From assembly GCA_035295985.1 (NCBI GenBank), contig DATHBT010000084.1, positions 1 through 5,520 on the forward strand: a DNA stretch of 5,520 bases. Reading direction: 5' to 3'. Under the pieces are notes generated by a model that did no database searches, was not told the origin of the DNA, and saw nothing but the letters and a program-made list of their open reading frames with translations. Both the position numbers and the translations under genes were made by a program. This DNA is from JAIVGV01 sp035295985 (GTDB taxonomy: Bacteria; Acidobacteriota; Blastocatellia; Pyrinomonadales; Pyrinomonadaceae). Every line of letters begins with the position of its first letter. Positions within the stretch are counted from its first letter, which is position 1. Positions 1 to 4,626 of the stretch are shown one piece after another.

Positions 1-2
1 TC

Positions 3-137
3 TCTCTGGCGCGCATCGGCTCCTACTACTGGCGAGAGATGCCGCGGCAACTCAGACTGACGGCTCAGTTCGTGCGCGAGCACTTACCGCCGCCGCGCCT
101 CAGAGTCTTCAAGTGGCTGACGGCCCCTCAAAAGTGA
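3..137 (+). CDS. C-terminal end of an unidentified protein (5' part lies outside the window)
   Basis: An open frame enters from the left edge and stops at TGA 135-137, giving 44 residues that begin SLARIGSYYWREMPRQL and end FKWLTAPQK. Third codon positions are G or C in about 35 of 44 codons, as expected of a gene in a high-GC genome; the other two plus-strand frames do not show this. The tail is basic and rich in Arg, Leu and Pro with several aromatics, like the end of a cytosolic enzyme. I do not recognise the family from so short a piece. GC content drops sharply right after the stop. The gene converges on mlaD across a 503-base gap. Reading as a gene end is fairly secure; function is unknown. 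Confidence 0.6.
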   Translation, partial: SLARIGSYYWREMPRQLRLTAQFVREHLPPPRLRVFKWLTAPQK

Positions 138-264
138 TAAGTGGTCAGTCAATCTAGCTGACGGGGGGTTGCTTGTGTCTGAGAACCGGCATTATGTCCA
201 AAGCGACTGAGTAGAGCCACTACTGGAATCAGTAATGAGTAAGTAATTTAGATTGCTGAATGTT

Positions 265-295
265 AACAATAAAGAATAGCTCCCTTGCAGGAGCC
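265..295 (-). terminator. Weak candidate terminator downstream of the mla operon
   Basis: Read on the minus strand, GCTCC and GGAGC form a 5-bp stem around a TGCAAG loop. A T-rich tail (TATTCTTTATTGTT) follows immediately. The stem is short and lies about 350 bases beyond the mlaD stop, so it would leave a long 3' untranslated region. It is the only hairpin with a T-rich tail in the right orientation that I saw between mlaD and the left gene. Confidence 0.25.
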
Positions 296-334
296 TACGT
301 TGACGGGGCGGGGTAAAGTGCATCACCAAAGCGT

Positions 335-360
335 GAAGGCCCTGTTTAAACAGGGTCTTC
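335..360. repeat. 26-bp near-perfect palindrome centred on TTTAAA
   Basis: The core CCCTGTTTAAACAGGG (340-355) is a perfect 16-bp palindrome. It extends to 335-360 (GAAGG on the left, TCTTC on the right) with a single G/T mismatch at 339/356, which would be a G-U pair in RNA. There is no T-run directly after it on either strand, so it is a poor intrinsic terminator. A twofold-symmetric protein binding site, a recombination site or a relic element end are alternatives. Confidence 0.6.
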
Positions 361-435
361 CTATCTAGGACTTTATTTAGCTCCTTCACTTTGCCCAGCA
401 GCATCCTCACGAGGATATAACCCTCGCTCGATAGC

Positions 436-464
436 TTGACAGTCCTAAAACGGTTTTAGCTATT
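436..464 (+). promoter_or_regulatory. Perfect TTGACA box followed by a 15-bp dyad (possible promoter with operator)
   Basis: TTGACA at 436-441 matches the sigma-70 -35 consensus exactly. The following spacer contains the dyad CTAAAAC-G-GTTTTAG (445-459), an arrangement typical of a repressor site between -35 and -10. The weakness is the -10 element: at 17-bp spacing the hexamer is GCTATT (459-464), only 3 of 6 matches. Transcription would run rightwards through the 20-bp repeats into the 3' end of mlaD as antisense. No gene is seen to be served by it. Confidence 0.2.
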
Positions 465-565
465 CGTGAACTCTAACCATATAGCACTTTTGTGCTTCCT
501 TATGCCATGCATCGTCAAAGACACCCTGTTAAACAAAGAGCGTACAAATGCGGAAACCTAGTACG

Positions 566-623
566 CAACTTTATTTCACAGAGCCCAACTTTATTTCACG
601 GGACGCAACTTTATTTAACTCCT
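566..623. repeat. Three direct repeats CAACTTTATTTCAC at an exact 20-bp period
   Basis: Copies start at 566, 586 and 606. The first two are identical over CAACTTTATTTCAC; the third is CAACTTTATTTAAC. The linkers are 6 bases each (AGAGCC, GGGACG), and ACG precedes the first and third copies. The array ends 18 bases short of the mlaD stop codon. A related copy, ACTTTATTTAGCTCCT at 370-385, matches ACTTTATTTAACTCCT at 608-623 in 15 of 16 positions. Evenly spaced sites about two helical turns apart on one DNA face suggest binding sites for a protein such as a recombinase or replication initiator. This is inference. They are too short and too closely spaced for a CRISPR array. Confidence 0.65.
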
Positions 624-640
624 ACAACAGCCAGCGCCTC

Positions 641-1783
641 TCAGAAGATCGAGAAGCGCACCGTCAGGTACTTCCGCGGGTTCTGGCGGAAGTCGTAGAG
701 GAGCTTGACGGTCTCGGAGGAGAGCTGGTTGACGTTGTTGTAGAGCTGTTCGTCGTGGACGAGTTTGCCGGCCGTGCCCTCGCCGCGCTGGATGCCGGCG
801 ACGATGTTGTCCACGCGCTCGGCCGTGGTGTTGAAGCGGGCGATTGCCGCGCGGGCGTCGTTGTAGAGGGCCTCGTCGGTGAGCAGCTTGCCGGCGGTGC
901 CGCGGCCGGCGCGGATGTCTGAGACGACGGCGTTGATGTCGTCGGCGGAGCGGTTGAGGCGCGCGAGGGTGGAGCGCGCGTCGTTGTAGAGGGCTTCGTC
1001 CGTGAGCAGCTTGCCGGCGGTGCCGCGCCCGGCCTGGAGATCGTCGGCGATGCGCTGGAGGCTCGTGGTGATGCGCTCCATGTTGTTGTAGAGCGCGGGG
1101 TCGTTGATGAGGCGGCCGGCGGTGCCCTGGCCGGAGTTGATCTCGCGGATGAGGCCCTGGGCCTCGCGCACCGTGAGGTTCAGGTTGTCGTAGAAGGCCT
1201 CGTCGTTGACGAAGCGGCCGATGGTGCCGCGGCCCTCGTTGATCTTGCGCGTGATGTCGGTCATCTGCTCGGAGAGGCGGTTGAGCTGCGTGACGAGCTG
1301 GTTGCCGGAGGCGGTGAGCTGTGCCATGCCGCCTTCGGTCGCGGTCGTCAGCTCGTAGCCTTCGGGCGCGGGCGCGCCGTTAGCAGTGCCCACCGAGATG
1401 CTGATGATCTTGTCCGTGCCGAGCAGCCCCGGCGAGACGAGCTGCGCGGTCGAGTCGGTGCGCACCAGCTCCTCGATGCGCTTGCCGTCAACGGTGCTGT
1501 CGACGCTCATCAGCACCTCGATGCGCTTCTCGTCCGAGGCGTCCGCGAGCTTGAGGAGGTTCACGTCGTCCACGGTGCCGACGCGCACGCCCGCGAGGCG
1601 CACCTCCGCGCCGGGGCGCAGGCCCTCGGCGCTCGCGAACTTCGCCTTGAAGTGGCGCTTCGATTTGAACGAGATGTCGCCCGAGGCGTTCAGGATCAGC
1701 AGGATCAGAACGACCGCCGCGATGATCACGAAGAGGCCGACGCGCACCTCGCGCAGCCCGATGGTCTTTTTCGCTGGAGGCAT
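641..1783 (-). CDS. mlaD: MCE-domain (MlaD-like) periplasmic lipid-transport protein with C-terminal repeat helix
   Basis: This is the substrate-binding subunit of an MLA/MCE ABC lipid transporter, anchored in the inner membrane and facing the periplasm. The 380-residue protein begins with a short basic cytosolic end (MPPAKKTIGLREVRVG). One membrane helix follows at about residues 16-32. The MCE domain spans about 37-133 and shows the family hallmark GLRPGAEVRLAGVRVGTV (54-71) and, later, LVSPGLLGTDKI. From about 155 onward the protein is predicted helical with five GxGTxGxLxxDxxLYN repeats. It ends NPRKYLTVRFSIF, a hydrophobic tail. It is much longer than the roughly 180-residue E. coli MlaD because of the repeat region. 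The ATG at 1781-1783 gives the normal short N-terminus before the membrane helix, but no Shine-Dalgarno sequence is seen; a 7-bp repeat fills that place. It is the last gene of the mlaE-mlaF-mlaD operon. Family assignment is secure. The transported lipid and its direction are not shown by the sequence. Confidence 0.92.
   Translation of the reverse strand: MPPAKKTIGLREVRVGLFVIIAAVVLILLILNASGDISFKSKRHFKAKFASAEGLRPGAEVRLAGVRVGTVDDVNLLKLADASDEKRIEVLMSVDSTVDGKRIEELVRTDSTAQLVSPGLLGTDKIISISVGTANGAPAPEGYELTTATEGGMAQLTASGNQLVTQLNRLSEQMTDITRKINEGRGTIGRFVNDEAFYDNLNLTVREAQGLIREINSGQGTAGRLINDPALYNNMERITTSLQRIADDLQAGRGTAGKLLTDEALYNDARSTLARLNRSADDINAVVSDIRAGRGTAGKLLTDEALYNDARAAIARFNTTAERVDNIVAGIQRGEGTAGKLVHDEQLYNNVNQLSSETVKLLYDFRQNPRKYLTVRFSIF
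734..1243 (-). repeat. Five in-frame GxGTxG...LYN repeats inside mlaD
   Basis: The repeats start GRGTIG (residue 184), GQGTAG (218), GRGTAG (252), GRGTAG (293) and GEGTAG (334), each followed by a short LxxDxxLYN segment. Spacings are 34, 34, 41 and 41 residues, so the second pair of linkers is exactly seven residues longer. Repeats three and four are nearly identical in DNA as well: 978-1033 and 855-910 differ at only 3 of 56 positions and lie 123 bp apart. This points to a recent tandem duplication, or to gene conversion between them. Confidence 0.9.
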
Positions 1784-1787
1784 TGGA

Positions 1788-1882
1788 TAGCTGTTAGCTG
1801 TTAGCTGTTAGCTGTTAGCTTGTCGGCCGAACCCGAAGGAGCGTGGTTTTGGTTTGGCTAATAGCTAAAAGCTAATCGCTAG
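1788..1882. repeat. TAGCTGT 7-bp tandem repeat with degenerate inverted partner in the mlaF-mlaD gap
   Basis: TAGCTGT is repeated without error 4.7 times at 1788-1820. At 1856-1882 a looser series, GGCTAATAGCTAAAAGCTAA then TCGCTAG, has the reverse-complement character. TTAGCTATTAGC and GCTAACAGCTAA on the minus-strand transcript can pair at 11 of 12 positions, giving a hairpin with a loop of about 35 bases. The tandem part ends four bases before the mlaD start codon, where a ribosome binding site belongs, so the hairpin could mask mlaD initiation. Alternatively it is a dispersed intergenic repeat with no role here. Seven-bp units are also prone to slippage. Confidence 0.8.
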
Positions 1883-1892
1883 TGGCTTCCTT

Positions 1893-2819
1893 TCAGTACC
1901 CGCGGATGAAGCGGCGTATGTAGGGGTCGTCCGACTTGTCGAGCTGCTCGTTCGAGCCGCTGAAGATGACCTGGCCGTCGCGCATCATCAGCACCCGCGT
2001 GTTGATCAGACACAACTTCTCGCCCTCGCGCTCGAAGATGACCTCGCCGGCGTCGTTGACGGCCGCGTACTCGCCCGTCAGGTAGCCGATGTTGTTCATC
2101 TCGTGCGTGACGAAGATGGAGGAGACGTCTTCGAGGTCGCGCAGCTTGATAGCCAGTTCGCAGATGGTGCGGGCCGTCGGCGGGTCGAGGCCGGCGGTCG
2201 GCTCGTCGAACATCACGATGCTGGGGCCGCCGACGAGCGCGCGGGCGATGCCGACCCTGCGGCGCATGCCGCCTGAGAGTTCGGCCGGCATCTTGTCGAT
2301 GGCGTCTTCGAGGTTGACGAAGCGGAGCATCCGCCTCACCTCCTGCTCGACCTCGTCCTCCGGCACCTTCTGCTCGTGCAGCCGGTAGGCGACGTTCTCG
2401 TAAACCGAGAGCGAGTCGAAGAGCGCGCCCTCCTGGAAGATCATGCCGATGTGCTTGCGCACCGACATCATCTCGGCCTCGGTGTAGTCCGTGATGTCCT
2501 CGCCGTTGACGAGGATGCGCCCGGAGTCCGGCTTGAGCAGCCCGAGCAGCAGCTTGATCGTCGTCGACTTGCCGCAGCCCGAGCCGCCGAGGATGATCTT
2601 ACACTCGCCCTTCATCACCTTGAAGGAGAGTCCGTCGAGAACCGCACGGCCGTCGAAGCCGAGGTGCACGTCGCGGAACTCGATGGCCGGCGTGGCGCGC
2701 TCCTCGTCCAAGACCTCGGCGAAGGTGGACTCGGCCGCCGCGTCGCTGACGCGGTTGTCCCCGTCGGGCGGGGCGGGCTGATCGGTCCGGTGCGGCGCTT
2801 CGATCTCGGTTGAGGCCAT
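1893..2819 (-). CDS. mlaF: MlaF-like ABC transporter ATPase
   Basis: The cytosolic ATPase of the MLA lipid transporter, which powers lipid movement through MlaE. All ABC motifs are intact in the 308 residues: Walker A GGSGCGKST (78-86), Q-loop Q129 (IFQEGALFD, typical of the MlaF/Ttg2A group), signature LSGGM (181-185), Walker B IVMFDEP (201-207, catalytic E206), D-loop GLDP (210-213) and switch H239. Two features stand out against the roughly 270-residue E. coli MlaF. One is an acidic, Pro/Ala-rich N-terminal extension of about 43 residues. The other is an insertion of about 25 residues after the switch histidine (about 245-272, AAVNDAGEVIFEREGE). The C-terminus (DDPYIRRFIRGY) is family-like. 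The ATG at 2817-2819 lies 26 bases after the mlaE stop and has no clear Shine-Dalgarno. A later internal start near the ABC domain would lose the extension, but no better start is evident. Assignment is secure. Confidence 0.94.
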   Translation of the reverse strand: MASTEIEAPHRTDQPAPPDGDNRVSDAAAESTFAEVLDEERATPAIEFRDVHLGFDGRAVLDGLSFKVMKGECKIILGGSGCGKSTTIKLLLGLLKPDSGRILVNGEDITDYTEAEMMSVRKHIGMIFQEGALFDSLSVYENVAYRLHEQKVPEDEVEQEVRRMLRFVNLEDAIDKMPAELSGGMRRRVGIARALVGGPSIVMFDEPTAGLDPPTARTICELAIKLRDLEDVSSIFVTHEMNNIGYLTGEYAAVNDAGEVIFEREGEKLCLINTRVLMMRDGQVIFSGSNEQLDKSDDPYIRRFIRGY

Positions 2820-2845
2820 AAAGGGTTTACGACTGCAACTCTACA

Positions 2846-3613
2846 CTACTTCGGCATGTCGAGGATGACTTGCAGCCCCTTCGCCAGGAAGAAGTCGGCG
2901 ACGATGACGGCTATCGAGGCCGTGACGACGGCCGACGTGGTCGAGCGGCCCACGCCGACCGTGCCGCCCTCCGTGCTCAAGCCCTTATGGCAGGCGATGC
3001 CGCCGATCAGGATCGCGAAGAAGAGCGGCTTGATGACGCCGCCGAGGATGTCGTCGTGCTGGATGCCGTAACGGACGGAGCTGACGAAGGTGTCGGCCGA
3101 CTGGCCGTAGAGCGTGGTGGCGACCGTGCCGCCGCCGATGATGCCGAACACGTCGGCAGCTACGGTCAGAAGCGGCATCGTCACAACGAGCGCGATAAGC
3201 CGGGGCAAGACGAGCTTTTTCACCGGGTCCGTGCCGAGCGCGCGCATCGCGTCGATCTGCTGCGAGACGACCATCGATCCGAGTTCGGCCGAGATGGCCG
3301 ACCCCACGCGGCCCGTCACCATCAGCGCGGTGAGCACGGGGCCGAGTTCGCGCACCAGGGAGAGCGCGACGAGGTAGCCGGTCTGATCCTGCGCGCCGTA
3401 GCCTTTCAGGGTGGGGAAGGTTTGGAGCGTCAGCACGCCGCCCGTGAAGAAGCCGGTCAGGAAGATGATCGTCAGCGACCCGACGCCGATCACGTCCATC
3501 TGCGTCAGCGTCTCGGCGATGTAGGCCGGGCGGCGGAAGAGCCGGGCGGCGGAGCGCGCCACGAGCAGGCTCGTCTCCTGGACTTCGAGCAGGGAGCGGA
3601 TGGCGATGTTCAT
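2846..3613 (-). CDS. mlaE: MlaE-family permease of the MLA lipid transporter
   Basis: The integral inner-membrane subunit that dimerises, binds MlaF on the cytosolic side and carries the MlaD ring on the periplasmic side. The 255 residues match the usual family length of about 260. An N-terminal amphipathic segment (about 1-38) precedes membrane segments near 43-66, 93-112, 137-165, 190-212 and 228-250. The family signature LVRELGPVLTALMVTGRVGSAISAELG spans about 86-112, continued by QQIDAMRALGTDP (118-130). The cytosolic coupling region and the conserved GLSTEGGTVGVGRSTT segment near the end are present. The ATG at 3611-3613 starts the operon; there is no strong Shine-Dalgarno (CAGATCGACGA precedes it). 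Upstream lies a leader of roughly 150 bases with GC-rich hairpins. Assignment is secure. Confidence 0.94.
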   Translation of the reverse strand: MNIAIRSLLEVQETSLLVARSAARLFRRPAYIAETLTQMDVIGVGSLTIIFLTGFFTGGVLTLQTFPTLKGYGAQDQTGYLVALSLVRELGPVLTALMVTGRVGSAISAELGSMVVSQQIDAMRALGTDPVKKLVLPRLIALVVTMPLLTVAADVFGIIGGGTVATTLYGQSADTFVSSVRYGIQHDDILGGVIKPLFFAILIGGIACHKGLSTEGGTVGVGRSTTSAVVTASIAVIVADFFLAKGLQVILDMPK

Positions 3614-3649
3614 TCGTCGATCTGGGAAACCCTGAAAGCCCCGCCCGAA

Positions 3650-3718
3650 GGCGCGCGCCGCGCGGCACGAAGTGCCCTCGTCCGGCGGCGCGCGCGCCCG
3701 TCCGAACGGCGCGGGCGC
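3650..3718 (-). promoter_or_regulatory. Two overlapping GC-rich hairpins in the mlaE leader
   Basis: In minus-strand reading order, the first hairpin pairs 3712-3718 with 3694-3700 (CGGGCGC with GCGCCCG) and has an inner CCG-AA-CGG element. The second pairs 3686-3698 with 3650-3660 (11 bp with a 2-base bulge) and encloses a small perfect hairpin, GGCAC-GAA-GTGCC (3664-3676). The two share 3694-3698, so they cannot both form fully. There is no T-run after either. The nearer one ends about 37 bases before the mlaE start codon. A leader-RNA role is possible, but GC-rich DNA forms chance hairpins easily. Confidence 0.35.
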
Positions 3719-3770
3719 GGAAAGTGCTGAGACCTTGGGACGGGGGCGGCCGGCGTCTAGGAGCGAAGCA

Positions 3771-3800
3771 ATGATGCGAAAAAAGAGGGCGGGGCGTCAA
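3771..3800 (-). promoter_or_regulatory. Candidate sigma-70 promoter for mlaE-mlaF-mlaD
   Basis: On the minus strand, TTGACG (3800-3795, 5 of 6 consensus) is followed after 18 bases by CATCAT (3776-3771, 4 of 6). Transcription would start near 3763, giving a leader of about 150 bases before the mlaE ATG. The position supports it: it lies just beyond the terminator of the upstream block, and the gap has few other AT-containing sites. The T-rich run in the spacer is shared with no other feature. Sequence match is only moderate. Confidence 0.35.
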
Positions 3801-3834
3801 GGGATATGCCGTGAGGCGCGCGGACACGGCGGGG

Positions 3835-3882
3835 AGAAAAAGCGCGCCGCGCCCGCCGCCTGCTCCGACGGCGGGCGCGGCG
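3835..3882 (-). terminator. Strong intrinsic terminator ending the anti-sigma/Spy-like block
   Basis: Positions 3869-3882 and 3845-3858 are perfect reverse complements (14-bp, all G-C stem) around a 10-base loop. On the minus strand the stem is followed by CGC and then TTTTT. It lies about 170 bases after the stop of the Spy-like gene and about 230 bases before the mlaE start. It therefore separates the two blocks and implies that the mla genes have their own promoter. Confidence 0.75.
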
Positions 3883-4052
3883 GCGAAAGGCTGACTATTA
3901 CATTTACGGGCGCGCGGGGAGAAGCTGAGGCGGGCGCGGCTGGGCTGTGGGGAGGCGGCGCATCCGGGAGGGCTGCCGGCCGATTGGGGCGTCGGGGTTC
4001 GATTCCGGGTCGGCGGGGGGTGGGGCGGCAGCGGCTCGCCAGCGCCGCGGCC
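3883..4052 (-). other. C-rich 3' untranslated stretch with a run of G-tracts on the opposite strand
   Basis: No gene is visible here; the only minus-strand frames are about 20 codons. As transcribed, the RNA is rich in C. The plus (template) strand carries five G-runs of 3 to 6 bases between 3986 and 4025 (3986-3989, 3994-3997, 4007-4009, 4015-4020, 4022-4025). Such spacing could allow a G-quadruplex on the template strand. A C-rich, untranslated RNA is also the kind of sequence that Rho factor binds. Both are inferences from composition only. Confidence 0.35.
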
Positions 4053-4568
4053 TCAACGCCGCGGCGGCCGTCTGTTCTGCTGGCGGGCGCGAGCGCGCAG
4101 GCGTAATTCGCGGAAGGCGTTTAACTGCCCGGGCGTGAGCAGCCGGCGGATTCTGAGTTCGGTCTGCGCGCGCAGGCGCGCACGCGCGCCCTCGGCCGCC
4201 TCCACCTCGGCGGCGCGCTGCTCGATCAGGGACTCGTCCGCCGCGGGCGCGTAGATCGCCTCTTCGAGCGCCAGCCGCGCACGGCGCACGCGCACGTTGG
4301 CGGCGCGGGTCTGCGGCGCGACCTCGCGGCGGATGCGCGCGATCTCGTCGCGCTGCTCTTGCGAGAGGTTGAGCGCGCGGACCAAGTCCGGGCCGGCGGC
4401 ATCACTCGGAGGTCGCGGCGGCTGCTCACGCGTGGGCGGCGCTAAATCTTCCGCGGGACTCTGCGCGCTCACAGTCGCAGCCGTGCAGGTGAGTAGCAGT
4501 AGGGCCGCGAGCGGCGAGAAGAGGCTTGCCGCTCGCGTATGTCGCTTCGCCTTAAATGTCTCCTTCAT
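4053..4568 (-). CDS. Secreted Spy/CpxP/CnrX-like protein (LTXXQ type)
   Basis: A small periplasmic, helical protein of 171 residues. A signal peptide covers about 1-35 (basic start, hydrophobic core PLAALLLLTC, likely cleavage after VSA). A Pro-rich linker follows (39-60). The helical core begins LNLSQEQRDEIARIRREV (66-83) and ends with LTPGQLNAFRELR (144-156). The paired LxLSxEQ and LTPxQ elements are the marks of the Spy/CpxP/CnrX group, whose members bind misfolded proteins or metals or act as sensors for a sigma/anti-sigma pair. Cys28 is not in a good lipobox, so a lipoprotein is unlikely. The mature part has no histidine, so CnrX-style metal binding is doubtful. It lies 58 bases after an anti-sigma gene, the arrangement expected of a sensor or effector of that circuit. 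The end is very Arg-rich (RARARQQNRRPPRR). Group assignment is fairly sure; the signal sensed is unknown. Confidence 0.75.
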   Translation of the reverse strand: MKETFKAKRHTRAASLFSPLAALLLLTCTAATVSAQSPAEDLAPPTREQPPRPPSDAAGPDLVRALNLSQEQRDEIARIRREVAPQTRAANVRVRRARLALEEAIYAPAADESLIEQRAAEVEAAEGARARLRAQTELRIRRLLTPGQLNAFRELRLRARARQQNRRPPRR

Positions 4569-4626
4569 AGGATTACGTCAGTCCTTGAGTTGCGGCAGCC
4601 GTCTGCGGCCATGAGGCCCCGATAGC

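Larger units (their letters stand above)
138..640. other. AT-rich non-coding island between convergent genes
   Basis: This stretch is far poorer in G+C than its surroundings: line 241-300 counts 22 of 60 and line 481-540 counts 25 of 60, against 43 of 60 in line 901-960 inside mlaD. I find no convincing gene. The longest open frames (192-410 minus, 492-698 plus) have no recognisable motif, and their amino-acid make-up does not resemble the neighbouring genes. The island does hold palindromes, a TTGACA box and three 20-bp direct repeats, listed separately. The composition and repeats suggest a decayed mobile element, or its terminal or attachment region, inserted between two genes. That is inference; no recombinase gene or clear element boundary is visible. 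Confidence 0.55.

Noticed and set aside
144..162. GTCAG...CTGAC inverted repeat just after the stop of the left gene as a terminator
   Set aside because: A 5-bp stem with a 9-base loop is followed by a G-run, not T, so it does not meet the pattern of an intrinsic terminator.
192..410. Minus-strand open frame of about 72 codons in the AT-rich island
   Set aside because: It opens with GTG, has no family motif, spans the 26-bp palindrome and has a composition unlike the genes nearby. A decayed fragment cannot be excluded, but there is no support for a real gene.
483..496. AGCAC-TTTT-GTGCT hairpin as a terminator for the left gene
   Set aside because: The stem is only 5 bp, lies about 350 bases after that gene's stop and is followed by TCCTTATG rather than a T-run.
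566..623. Possible mini CRISPR array
   Set aside because: Repeats are 14 bases with 6-base linkers, far shorter than CRISPR repeats and spacers, and no cas gene is nearby.
492..698. Plus-strand open frame of 68 codons running into the 3' end of mlaD
   Set aside because: It starts with GTG inside a small hairpin, reads through the 20-bp repeats and overlaps mlaD on the opposite strand. No motif is recognisable.
2870..3730. Long plus-strand open frame antisense to mlaE
   Set aside because: It is a shadow caused by high GC and codon bias of the real minus-strand gene. The translation is charged low-complexity sequence, while the minus strand gives a textbook MlaE.
3945..4020. tRNA-like GGTTCGATTCC (T-arm pattern) near 3996-4006
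   Set aside because: The flanking bases do not form a 5-bp T-stem (two G-G mismatches), and no matching acceptor stem or D/anticodon arms can be found upstream or on the other strand.
3672..4106. Plus-strand open frame of 144 codons across the intergenic region between the two blocks
   Set aside because: It runs through the terminator hairpin and the leader hairpins, is dominated by Gly/Ala/Arg, and has no domain signature.
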